From Patagioenas fasciata (taxonomy: Eukaryota > Chordata > Aves > Columbiformes > Columbidae): 64,000 bases of DNA. The first letter of the stretch is position 1, and the number at the start of each line of letters is the position of its first letter. Below are positions 1 to 11,270 of this stretch, one piece after another. A model generated the notes under the pieces. That model made no database searches. It was not told the DNA's origin and saw nothing but the letters and a program-made list of their open reading frames with translations. The stretch covers positions 40,559,501 through 40,623,500 of the forward strand of contig NC_092526.1 of the NCBI RefSeq assembly GCF_037038585.1, read 5' to 3'. The translations under genes were made by a program, and so were the position numbers.

Positions 1-797
1 AGCTGTGATCTTAAACATCCACTGGCCCGTGGGCAGGACCTCCATCTGCAGAGGTGCAATAACCGCTGAATTTGTAGAGCGACCTTTTTGCAGGATTGAT
101 CAGACTTTGTGACGACTTTGTGCTTTCAGGGCCCGTGCACGAGGACGAGTAACTGCATGGGAGTGGTGCAGCTTTCGCAGCTGCCTTGTCATCTCGCTTA
201 ATGAAGCGCTTGCTCAAAGAAAGAAAAAGAAATGGGAAATTGGAGAATAGATAGTACCCAGAGTCAAGAGCTGGAGAGGTGTATGTTACGCTTGATGGGG
301 TCTGACAAAACACCTTTGCTTATGGGGAACGGTAGTTAATAGCAAGATCAATTCAGAGCCTGACTTCCGCCCATTCCAAGTCTGGCCTTGCTCATGAGCC
401 AGTGTCATTTGAGATCATTTAGCAGCTTGCTTTGGATTTTATTACAGTCAGTTTGCATAGCTGTGATAGTTATTTAAGGTTTTGCACACTTAGCTCTTAA
501 TATGTTATATCTGCATTTGAAGTTCACTCTCTTCTCCTCCTCCTCCTCCTCCTCCTCCTCCTCCTCCTCCTCCTTCTTTCTGCTTCTCCCTCTCCTCCCT
601 ACTGTTTATCTTTTCCTTATGGATGTTTTAAGGCATCTCTTTCTATGTACTATGAATCGATTTCCAAAGAGAATCGGTGATTTTGCAGATTGTCGTTGAC
701 TTTCACTGATCTTTCCTGAGTCTGGGATTTGGTTTGGTTTGACTTTTTGTCATGTGCTGGGAAAAGCTCTCTGCTGAGTCCCTTTTCTGTTTTGTAG
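1..797 (+). other. TRAK2 intron (5' part of gene lies outside window)
   Basis: There is no credible coding exon here. The stretch ends at a normal acceptor (TTTTGTAG) directly before the first TRAK2 exon in the window, so it is the 3' part of a TRAK2 intron. Its only distinctive feature is a TCC microsatellite. The open frames inside it have no homology that I recognise. Confidence 0.75.
535..573 (+). repeat. (TCC)13 microsatellite
   Basis: Thirteen uninterrupted TCC units lie inside the TRAK2 intron. The serine-rich open frame across it is a by-product of the repeat. Confidence 0.95.
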
Positions 798-3700
798 GAC
801 AAACAAATGCTCAAATTTCCAGGATAACAGAGGAGTTGTCGGAGAAGAGTGAGGAGTTGGTTCGCTACCAGGAAGAGATCTCATCCCTCCTCTCTCAGAT
901 TGTTGACCTTCAACATAAGCTCAAAGAAGTAAGGGGGTGCTGGGAAAGTGTGTGGTGAAAATTGACGTGCAGGAAAATCGGCTGAGAAAATGATGAACGA
1001 CTTCTTGTGCTTTCAGCATGTCATTGAAAAGGAGGAGCTGAAACTTCACTTACAAGCGTCCAAAGATGCTCAGAGACAACTGACAGCAGAGGTACTTAAG
1101 GCACACAAACATTTAGATAAATATTTAGAGTAGAATACGAGAGAAAGAAAACAGAGTGAGAACTGTTGCTTTTTAGTTATGTAGGGCTTCTCATTTTTCA
1201 TGGTGGTTGGAGTCCTACAATTGGAGGAAAGGGATGGGTATTTTTATTTAAGTCAGCACAAATATTTTTGTAGTTCACAGGAATGTGAAAGGCAAGGAAG
1301 GTGTTCCAAGTGGGGAGGTCATACTCTTCTTAGTGTGTTTTAGTGTGAATATTACTGATTAGATCAACAATACAGTAGCTCAGTAGATTATAAGGAAGTT
1401 CTCCTTTTGATTCTTTTGCATCAGCAGTTGCTGTATTTGCAGTTTTTCCATTTTCCTTTGGATTTTTTCATGTATTTTCCTCTTTCGAATCTTCGTTTGG
1501 ACTTCGTGCTTCCCCACCACAATGGGTGCGGGTGTTCCCCTGACCAGCTGTCAGCATGCGCTTGGAAAAATCTGATGGTGCTGCATCAGCCCGTGCAGGT
1601 TTCGGTGGGAGTCGGCCAAGTTTCGCTCTGTTTTTCTCTCACCGCTGTCCCGCGGTGCTCTCTTTTCTCTCCCAGCTCCACGAGCTGCAGGACCGGAACG
1701 CAGAGTGTCTGGGGATGCTGCACGAATCTCAAGAAGAAGTGAAGCTGCTGCGCAGCAGAGCCAGCGCTGTCGCTTGTCTCTGCCACTGCCCGGCGCACGG
1801 AGCCTTTCCCATGGTAATAAACACCGCTACTCCTTGCATGTACGGCCTGTAGTAGCGTGCAACTATGGGAGTAAAACAGCTGCTATAGGAGCTGCAACAG
1901 GAGCTGTTTTGTCACAGGCGGAGAAGCCTGATCAAAGGGTTTTTCACTTCTTTAATGTGTGGACTTGTAAGAATTGTGTGTATTAGGAAGCTGATCATTC
2001 GCTTACCGTATTGTGATGTGAAAATTGGTTTTCCTTTTTATACACCTTTTCTGTCAGGTATGTTGTGCAGCCAGTGCTCGGTTGTGCAGGCACGTTGTTC
2101 GGTGGGGATGTGAATTTTTGTAGAATCGCGGGATGGTTTGTGTTGAAGGGACCTTCCCAGCTCCCCAGTGCCACCCCTGCCATGAGCAGGGACATCTTCA
2201 CCAGCTCAGGTTGCTCAGAGCCCTGGCCAGCCTGGCCTGGAACTTTACAACTCTACTGTGTGTCTTTAAGAAACGAAGCATCTTTGCAAGAGTTCAAAGA
2301 GGATTTTTCTTCCTTTACCTAGTTTATGATGTAATTTTATTTCCCGTCTTGTGGGGTGAAATTTTAAGCATCATCATAAACACATGACCCTAGGCTAATT
2401 ACCAGAGATGACTGAACCAATGGAAAAGGGTTAAAGGAATTTATGTTTCTCTTATTAGTCTCAGGTATGTTGTGATTACTGCACTCTCAACGTTTTCTGA
2501 GCTGTGCTGGGAATTCGTCAGATTTTGGTTCGTTCTGTATATACAGAATCCCCCACGTGCATGTTTGCCTGTGGTCTTAAAACTGTTGCTGAACTGAAGA
2601 AAGCAGCGTAAAGAGAACCAAGATGTTGCTAGTGAGAGCTGGAGCCATTGGGTTATACATGGGTGTAGTTAGAGTGGAAAGCTCCCCCCCGCGCCCTTCC
2701 CTCAGAGACCCGAGGGTTTGGCCAAACATACTGTTAGCAGGGAAACAAATGGAGATTTATTTATTTTAAAGGATTTTTTTAGAGATGTTTTCAGCTAAAA
2801 TTGTTAGGAAGAAGGCTTGAGTCGAGTTGGTCAACTCTCCTGCTTTCCATTTTTCTCTAGGATTCCCTTGCAGCAGAAATCGAAGGGACAATGCGGAAGG
2901 AATTGAGTCAGGGTGAAGAACCTCTCCTCTCCAAGCAAAAGTACGGTTTTAGATCTTGTGCTGTTTCGCTATTTTTCCATATGCTTGTACTAAGTAAGGT
3001 GAAACTGATTCCTGGAAAGCTAGAAATGTGAATGTTCCCTCTAGAGTCATTTTTCCTTCTAAGCTAATGGAAAAAGCTTTGTAGTTTTTGGCAGTCTTTT
3101 CCACTTTGATACCTACCAACCTTGTTTGATTCTATGGGGAAGCTGGGAATTTGCTAGAAGGGTGTTACTTCATTCTTCAATTTGTGAGATTTGTTTTTAC
3201 ATAAGTCCTCTGATAACTGATAACAGTTCCCAAATCCCTGAAGACCTGTTCCCAGATCTCCTCTGAGCAAGAAGTAATAAATGAAATATATGCTTCTGAA
3301 AGCACGTAACATTAAAGAAATACAATACACGCTCCTGAATGTTCTCAAGGAGTTAGCAACAGAGGTTCAGGTCTGTCAGGTTGCAGTTTAAGTCTTTTTA
3401 GTCGGGCCTCTGCAGACTTTTGGAAGTCTGTTGTTGGGAGCTTTTTCTTTATTAGGTCTCTTTCAAAACGCTTCAGAAAACAGCATTTGTCTGCTTGTGT
3501 TTCCCGCAGGGGCCAACCGAAGCGCGTGTTTGACACTGTCAGGGTCGCCAACGTCTCTCGCAGCCGCTTCTCCCCCTTCCCCGCGCCGCTGCCCATCCCG
3601 GGCTCCAACCGGCCCAGCGCCGTTATGACAGCAAAGCCCTTCCCGTCCGGCCTGCGCCTCTTGCCGGGCCAGAGGAGCAGCTCCGAGAAGGACCCGAAGT

Positions 3701-6700
3701 AGGGAACTGACTGCTTTTGTGACCTAACCGCTTCAAAACTGAATCCAGACTGCACCTCTGCGGTGTAACAGAGAAAACGGGGGGTTTCCAAAAGAGGGAC
3801 CCGGTTTCAAAGCAGCACGGGTATCAAATTGGGTGCAGCCATTAGGGTTACTCAAAATGCCTGCGAATCAAAGTGTATGTGACCTAATTTCAAGTTTTAA
3901 AGTCTCATCTGAAAAATCTCCAAGACACATGCCACATCAAACACAATTATCTGCTCTGAAAAAGATGAAGGGTTTACTAATTATGCGGCTGAGCTGTTAC
4001 GCCATGAACACGTATGTTCTAGACAAAGTCAGGAAATGGGTCAATTTTCTGAAATTCCTTGGAAAACTGTGCACTCCAGACATACTGAGGAAGACCTTCT
4101 AGCAAAATAATGAAGCATCACCATCCATTTATTGTGGGGTTGTCATATGCAGGGACAGCAGTTGGACTTGATCCTTGTGGGTCCCTTCCAACTCAGGACA
4201 TTCTGTGATCATCTTTTTGAAACACCACGTAGTCAATGTAATGCTCTTAACATCTCTTGTTATTTGCTGTTTACCGCAGGGACACTGGGGATCCTGGCCA
4301 GCCGGGAACGCCCGGGGACACCGAGGTGGCCACGGCTCTGCACAGGCTGTGTCTGCGGCAGCAGAACTACCTGAGCGAGCAGCAGTTCCTTGAGGAGGAG
4401 TGGCAGCGGGAGGCGCAGGTGCTGGTGGAGCAGAGGGAAGGAGCCAGCGGCTGCAGCACGCCGACAGAGAGCTGTTTTTCCCTGGGTACAAACTCAGAGT
4501 TCACCGATCTCTCTGCCAGCTCCAGTAATCTCCGCGTCCTCCTACCAGAAAAATTGCAAATTGTCAAACCCATTGAAGGTAAGAGGATGATTCTCCTTCT
4601 CACGTCAGCAGGAAGGGATTTTACATTAATTTGCCAACTAATTTGTTGTCGGTGTGTGTGCAGTGGGGTGTGCTGTGCCGTAAGAAGCAGCAGTATTTGG
4701 TAGGTGACATCCCAGCCAGCTCATCAGTGCCGATTTCTCTTTGGCTTGCTTTCACAGCACTGAGTGTGAGGCTTTTTCTGCGTGGGGCACAGCAGGGTGA
4801 GCATGAGCCAGCACTGGGCCCCTGTGGCCAGGAAGGCCAGTGGTACCTGGGGTGGGTTAGAAGGGGGTGGTCAGTAGGTCAGAGAGGTTCTCCTGCCCCT
4901 CTGCTCTGCCCTGGGGAGACCACACCTGGAATATTGTGTCCAGTTGTGGCCCCTCAGTTCCAGAAGGACAGGGAACTGCTGGAGAGAGTCCAGCGCAGCC
5001 ACCAAGATGCTGAAGGGAGTGGAGCATCTCCTGTGTGAGGAAAGGCTGAGGGAGCTGGGGCTCTGGAGCTGGAGAAGAGGAGACTGAGGGGGGACTCATT
5101 CATGGGGATCAGTATGGAAAGGGGGAGTGTCAGGAGGATGGAGCCAGGCTCTTCTCGGTGACAACCAGTGACAGGACAAGGGGCAATGGGTTCAAACTGG
5201 AACACAGGAGGTTCCACTTAAATCTGAGAAGAAACTTGTTCCTGGTGAGGGTGGCAGAGCCTGGCCCAGGCTGCCCAGGGAGGCTGTGGAGTCTCCTTCT
5301 CTGCAGACATTCAAACCCGCCTGGACACCTTCCTGTGGAACCTCAGCTGGGTGTTCCTGCTCCATGGGGGGATTGCACTGGATGAGCTTTCCAGGGCCCT
5401 TCCAACCCGTGACATTCTGGGATCTGTGGTGTGTGCCGTGGTGTCGGCACCAACTGGCCGGCGTTGTTGTGGTGATGAACTCGGCTCTCTGAGACTCTTC
5501 CCTGTGTCCCCCCAGGATCCCAGACCCTGTTCCACTGGCAGCAGCTCGCTCGGCCCAACCTGGGCACCATTCTTGACCCAAGACCAGGTGTTGTTACCAA
5601 GGGGTTCACGCCCCTGTCCGACACCACTGTGCATCACATCTCTGACCTGGAGGAGGACGAGGAGGAAGGCGCTGCGGGAGGGATAACATTCCAAGTGCAG
5701 CAGCCCTTCTCGGAGGAACAGAAACGTACAGCAGCAAAGCCAGCAGCAGGGATTTTCCTGCCGCCGGTTACATCAGCAGCAGTGCCACTCACTGGTAAGA
5801 AGCGGGACTAGTGGGTTTTCCTCTTTGTTTTTTTCAGTGTCTTTTTCTCAATGCAACGCATTTGACCTTGCAACAATGCTGTCTTTTACTTAAGAACAGA
5901 CAATTAGCAGAAATAATAACATTATCTTAAACTTTGTTTTGATTAGTCTTGCTCTTTGTTTTTGCCCTCAATGGGTGTTAATTCTCCACGTTGCAGCCTC
6001 GAATCCCGGGAAGTGTCTGTCTGCCACAAACTCCACGTTTACCTTTACTACCTGTAGGATCCTTCACCCGTCCGACGTCACTCAAGTTACCCCCAGGTAT
6101 GGTGACCGCTGACATTAAGCTGATTAAACGGCCGCTTTCTGGCTTCTGAAGTACAGATGAGTTTAAAAACTACCAAGGCAGCCAGGCAACATGTTATTCA
6201 TACAAACAGTTGTAATGACGAAGGGGAAACTTGAAATTCTCTCGAGTGAGAGTTTAAACAGGTTGGGGTAACTTAAAGGAGGTAAATTCCTACTCTTCAA
6301 TAGCAAATGCCTCATATACCTATTGAAAAAAATATTGATAATACCATTTTTTAAATCTGATTGTATCGTAATTCTTTTAAACTAAGGCATCTGTGTTAAT
6401 ATTCTATCTATATGTAGGTGACCGCAGAAGGTAAATACATTGGTTCTTACACCAAAACCTCTCCGTCAACCTAATATCTTCTAAATATTTTGCAGAACAA
6501 TAATTCTGAACCTAGTAAAGCTGAAACTGTCACAACGGTTTCCTTTTTCTTGAGTCTTGTTTATACTAAAAGGCAAATACAGAGCAGAGATAATGAAGTT
6601 TCACGTTTATGTCTTCTCTCTCTATTTTTTTAATTTCAGCGCCCCGGGTGCCCCGTTTTCCCTCGGCAACCCTGGCAGTGGCGTTGGGAGCCCAGGCGCC

Positions 6701-7294
6701 AGCAGCCCGGCCGTGTCGTACCGGCTCAGCATCGGGGAGTTCCTCACCAAGAGAAGAGACTCCACCACCACCTGCAGCAGCACCAGCAGCCTGGCCAAGC
6801 TGCTGCAAGAGCAAGGCATCTCTGCCAAGGTTTACAACAGCCCCGTGGGGGGAAAACTGCCTTTGCTGCCGGCCCCTCGAGCTCTCCCTGTTCCTTCTAC
6901 CCCGCCCAACTCTCCCTCGCCTTCGCCTTGTCCTTCCCCTCCGCCGCTGGAGCCTCGAGCGCATCCCTCAGAAAACTTCCTGGCCTCTCGGCCGGCGGAA
7001 ACGTTCTTGAAAGGCGTGTACGGCCGGCCAGCCATGCAGAGCGGCCCCGATGCAGGGCAGCTGAAGAGCAGCCTGGTGGACAGGCTGAAGAGGTTGGGCA
7101 TCGCCAGGGCCATCCGGGCCCCCGCGCCACGGGAGCTCGGCCTGCGCAGGCAGGACTCGGCCATGTTTTTAAACACAGGGAGCAAGCTAATGGCGGGGCT
7201 GAGGAGGAACCAGAGCCTTCCGGCCATGATCGGAGTGTTGGGAGCTCCGGTTTGCACGCAGGCGTCACAAATGGATATCCTCCAGGAGGACTGA
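798..7294 (+). CDS. TRAK2: Trafficking kinesin-binding protein 2, C-terminal 647 residues (partial gene)
   Basis: TRAK2 (Milton family) is a cytoplasmic adaptor that links mitochondria, via Miro, to kinesin-1 and dynein. Nine exons read in one frame: 798–928, 1017–1091, 1676–1813, 2861–2940, 3510–3698, 4280–4578, 5516–5794, 5997–6096 and 6640–7294, all with AG/GT borders and matching phases. The first exons encode the end of the HAP1-type coiled coil ([18 protein letters not shown], then [18 protein letters not shown]). Next come the Milton-region segments [11 protein letters not shown] and LPIPGSNRP, then [41 protein letters not shown] and [18 protein letters not shown]. The tail has [36 protein letters not shown] and [12 protein letters not shown], and stops at TGA 7292–7294. 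Compared with human TRAK2 (about 914 residues), roughly the first 267 residues are upstream of the window. The CR1 insertions lie in introns and do not break the frame. The gene converges with CASP8. Confidence 0.96.
2122..2245 (-). mobile_element. CR1 LINE fragment, 3' end
   Basis: This part of a TRAK2 intron matches the reverse complement of a CR1 3' untranslated end. It has the hallmark GGTTTGTGTTGAAGGGACC, followed by CCTGCCATGAGCAGGGACA and CAGGTTGCTCAGAGCC. It is 5' truncated, and many differences from the usual CR1 consensus suggest it is older than the three long CR1 copies in this window. Confidence 0.8.
4140..4212 (+). mobile_element. CR1 LINE 3'-terminal fragment
   Basis: A short CR1 tail in sense orientation, with GTTGGACTTGATCCTTGTGG, then GTCCCTTCCAACTCAGGACA and TTCTGTGAT. 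It lies just upstream of TRAK2 exon 4280–4578, in the intron. Confidence 0.75.
4881..5433 (+). mobile_element. CR1 LINE, 5'-truncated, young subfamily
   Basis: This copy contains the last codons of CR1 ORF2 (remnants of [20 protein letters not shown] and RLRELGL) and the 3' untranslated region, ending at CCAACCCGTGACATTCTGGG. It lies in the TRAK2 intron between exons 4280–4578 and 5516–5794. It is very close to the CR1 parts of the two inverted-repeat arms and starts at nearly the same point, so all three are probably one recently active subfamily. Confidence 0.9.
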
Positions 7295-7556
7295 CGGGTG
7301 TGGACAACGGCCGACTTCTGGCACGGGAAATAATACCCGAGGGATAAACAGCCAGGCTGGTCATCACCAGATCTGTTAGCGAAGAGTTGGAGAAGGCACG
7401 TGCATGTTGAAGATGTGGGAGAGAGAAGCGTTGGGATCCAGGAGAGAAAGAAGGTTGCTGGGGTTGGAGGAAGACGGCTCTTGTGGAAGAAAAGAAAGAA
7501 GAAACCAAAGCTTAGTTTTGAGCCCCCCTTCAGCATCTGTCCTAAGCAAAAATAAA
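7295..7556 (+). other. TRAK2: TRAK2 3' UTR with polyadenylation signal AATAAA at 7551
   Basis: Non-coding sequence follows the TRAK2 stop, and AATAAA at 7551–7556 is the first canonical polyadenylation signal. Longer 3' ends are possible, since TRAK2 messages in other vertebrates have long 3' UTRs, so the end of the transcript is uncertain. Confidence 0.55.
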
Positions 7557-10500
7557 ATACCGTCGTAGACATTCTCAGTATTTTAACCTTTTAAACTGTA
7601 GGTGTAGAACTGTCTCGCAGGTGCTGTTCTATTTTTTCCACCATACGACGGTAATATTTTACTGGTTGATAGCAGTCAGGTTGGATCATTTAAATATCAC
7701 ATTAAAACAGGCGTCAGTCTGACCAGCATCGTTGGTCCAACTTCCTCTCTGTAGCAAGCAAATAGGAAAACTTGGGCTTTTTTATTGTTATCCCTGTATT
7801 TTCCATTTCAGAAACTGCACTCTTTCCAGCTCCTCCCCACTTTGAGAAGCAGGGGAGAGAACGTTTAATTCTATGTAAGAAAACAACGCTTCTGTTGATG
7901 GACATAGAAACTGCTGGTCACGTGTAGATTTTGAAAGAGTGCAATTGTGCTAGCGAGGTATTAACAGACGTTAATTTATTTCCAGAGCTTCTGAAGCATG
8001 TGGAGGAAGGTGCAATGCATAAGAATTAAGGAGCAGGAACGTGTGTGTTGGGATAAAAACTTCACGCTAAGAAATCCTTCCAAATTGTGCTGCGCGTATA
8101 TTTTTAAATCAGGGTGGTTTTGCATGGAGAAAGAAAAGAATAGCTCAGGCACGTTATGGTGTTGCAAAAGGAAAGAAAAGTGAGGTGCTTGATTGGGGTT
8201 ATTTGTAATTTGCCATAAAGGGAGAGCTTGGACTCGGAGCCACGTGTCAGGAATTCAGTGAGCAGGCTCAGCTGGGCGCTCTGTATATCTGAGGCTCCTT
8301 ATCTCTGCTGTGAGGCAGGATTTGCTTTAAAACAGTTTGTAAGGAACAGAATTTGCCAGGCTGTACTCAGCACCAGGAAGGTGAAAGTCAGTGCTCTTTG
8401 TAGGGTTTTAGCGAACACAAACCGGTGTTTTCCACACGGAAATGTTGTGTTTTGATGGTGGAGCGTGGTTCTGAACCTGATTCCGAACAAAACCGAGGCA
8501 GATTTTCCATCTCAACACAGAAGCCCATTTTAGAAATTGGTTTAGAAATCAGATTTCTGGGTGGTAACTGGCAAAATAGGAATGCCTGTGCTGCTTTTTG
8601 GATTCCGTCCTGCCCAAGATTTCTAGTCATAACTGAATAACCAACGATAGATTTATGGTGTAATTTGGCGTAGAAAGTTTGCCCAAAATTCCTCAGAAGA
8701 ATGAGTCCGCATGTAATTTTTCACTGTACCTATCAACATTTTAAAATTAAAGCTTACTTTCTGTACAATTAGGCGAAGCAGTCAAAGTTTACCTCGCTCG
8801 TTACACTGTATGTGGGGTGTAATCAGTGTAATTATGCTGATTGGCAATTGCGATAAGGCCTTTCCCCCTTGTTCTGCAGGGGTGGGTGGAGCAGGGCAGG
8901 AAGAGAAAGCTTCTTAACCTGATTTATTGGCCATTTTCTGTGTGACCTTCCTGCTTTTCCGGCTCCCGATGACGTCTTGTGATGACTCTTTTTGTAAAAG
9001 GGAAAAGAAGTAACCACTTGAAACTCGAGCAGGGATTTTTAGCAGAGCTTGTCTGTCGGCAACGCACACAACTATTCAGGAACTCCAGGAGTTGCCTTTT
9101 GCTCTCTAAGCAAGATCTTATAAAAAGGTGAATTTTATTTAAAACCATTTTGTTCTTTTAAATGCCAAGTATTTAATTTCTTCATTATGTGTGTACGTAC
9201 TTAGCGGTGCGTGGGGCCTTGCCCGGCTGAACTGGAGCAGGACAGGGGAGGTGGTTCGGCTCTAAGCTGGGTACGTCTGCTGTTGTCACCTCTGGGAAAC
9301 CACAGGAACGAGGTGACAGTTCAGTATCAACGGCGAGATGTACAGTGTGTCACAAGTATGTCCCTCTGTGTGTGTGTTGTAGGAATAGCTGTAAGTTCCG
9401 GATACATTTCTGAAGGTATCGCACTGTGTTTCTAAGCAGCTTCGTTAGAGAACTCCAGCCATTGGGTTGTTCTGTGTGTGAGCAGCAGCAGGAGCAAATC
9501 AGCTCAATCAGAGACCAGGTTTCGGTTAAAATTAATCTGAAAGCACATGAATTAAATGCATTTTTCTCTTTGGGAGGTTTCTGTATTCCATAGCCCGACC
9601 ATATAAACTGTTTCAGTTCGCACAATGTGATGGATTTGTCGAGGGGTGGGTTGGTTTGTTTTCTGTAGGGTGATGTGTCATCAGATTCATGCTCAGAGTC
9701 CCCGTGGTCACAGCTAAGAGGCTGCTGGTGTCGAACAGCAGCAGAGGGGGCAGGAGAATATCGGGTTTAGGCCTCATTTGGCTGGTACCAAGGGGGTAAC
9801 ACACAACGTTTGAATGGGCTGGGAACTTCATGGCATTGTTTTTTTCATTTGCTTTTTCCACTTCCTGTCGTTTCCTAGCGGAAATTTGATAATAAACATG
9901 CATAACATACCATTTTTCAGTATATTGGCCATCTTGTGTGGTTTGTTCCAGGTGTCTTCTCTACTACAGCATTCTCTAATAAAAACGAATGTGTTCCTGT
10001 TTCCTGGTACTTCAGGGTGTTTGTGTGGGTGGCGGTTTGGTTTTGTTGGTTTTCTCGTTAATATATCCCTCTGGCGTCACAGTGTTAGCCAGCACTTGTC
10101 TAACACCAGCGCTGTTCTGTGTCCATCTTTGCGGCCGATGTCCTGTCTATTTGTGATAAACAGAGGTAAGACTTTGGGGAGGGGTGGTTTGGTTTCCCCT
10201 CCTTGTTCTCAATTGCTTCGGCTGCAGGAAGCGAGGAGAGTTGTACCTACCCCTGCAAAGCTGCTGGAAGAACACACAGAACTAACCCCAGAACCTCAGG
10301 TGTGCCTGAGAAAGGTGCAAGGAAGAGCCTCCTGGAGAAAACGGGTTTATTGAGCTACCTAAATCAGTGGGAGTTTGGAAATTCTGAAGATACTCCGCAG
10401 TGATACTGTATTTTTGACCGTCTCCCAGGAGCAAGGGCCTTTAAACAGCGTTTTATATCAGGTTGGTGCAAAAGTGAATACAAATAAGGCCTTTTGTGTA

Positions 10501-10934
10501 GGTTGGTGTCTGCACTTGATGGAAATACCTGTAACTCTTGAGCAATCGGGGCTCAGCATCATCGGTCTGTGCAGCTGCTGTGGCGTTCCGGCTCACTTGG
10601 CTACAGTTACACGGGGCTTGCTTCACGTAAGGAGACTAATTGTGGACATTGCTAATTAAAAGGCTTGATTCCCGACTGAGGAGGGATTCCTCATCAGATT
10701 AATAACTCATTATATTTTGAGACCTTTTTTATGGCATGCATTAATTCTTGCTGGAAAATTCCCCCAGTTTTTATACCATGAACTCACGTCCTGTTGAGGC
10801 TGCTGGAAGCGAAGCGCTTTCCTCTTCCTTGAGGTGAACCAAGACACTAAAATAAATCATTTTAAATGGTGTGGACAAGTAACAAAACACACTGCAAGCT
10901 GATTATAGCCTATACAATTTGCAGCACGCCCCCC
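7557..10934. other. Intergenic DNA between convergent TRAK2 and CASP8
   Basis: I see no gene here. The open frames are short, overlapping and without recognisable motifs. Part may be a long TRAK2 3' UTR. The only repeat trace I noted is a short mariner-like end near 10459. Confidence 0.6.
10459..10478 (+). mobile_element. Possible mariner-type terminal repeat fragment
   Basis: The 20 bases CAGGTTGGTGCAAAAGTGAA resemble the terminal inverted repeat of mariner-family DNA transposons (CAGGTTGGTGCAAAAGTAAT type). I could not find the opposite terminal repeat or transposase codons nearby, so this is at most a truncated end. Confidence 0.35.
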
Positions 10935-10940
10935 TTTATT
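10935..10940 (-). other. CASP8: Candidate CASP8 polyadenylation signal
   Basis: AATAAA on the minus strand, about 330 nt past the CASP8 stop codon. It is the first canonical signal I noticed downstream of that gene. Confidence 0.5.
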
Positions 10941-11270
10941 TTGCAAAACTTAAGCATAAAATACACAAGGCTTAACAATACTTGTCTTAAAACTTGCATT
11001 GCAGAGAGCCCTTCCTAATGCAAGAACAGCATGGCACAGCTGAGGGAGAACCCAAGCATATTTTAACTGGCAAACCACAAATCAGAGACCAGCTCGGAGA
11101 CGTTCTCAAGTATAAAGTGTCATAGATACTAACACTGAGTTCTCACAGCTGTCACTCCTCAGCTGTATTGTCAAGAAAACATTTGCTCCTGTGCTAAGAG
11201 CAGGCGCTGAGGTCTATGAGGTTTTACCTCTGCTCCCGGCGGCTCCCGCCGCCACGCGGTGCCCTCCCCT

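Noticed and set aside
6566-7572. Minus-strand frames of up to 246 codons opposite the last TRAK2 exon
   Set aside because: These are antisense shadows of a GC-rich coding exon. The plus strand reads clean TRAK2.
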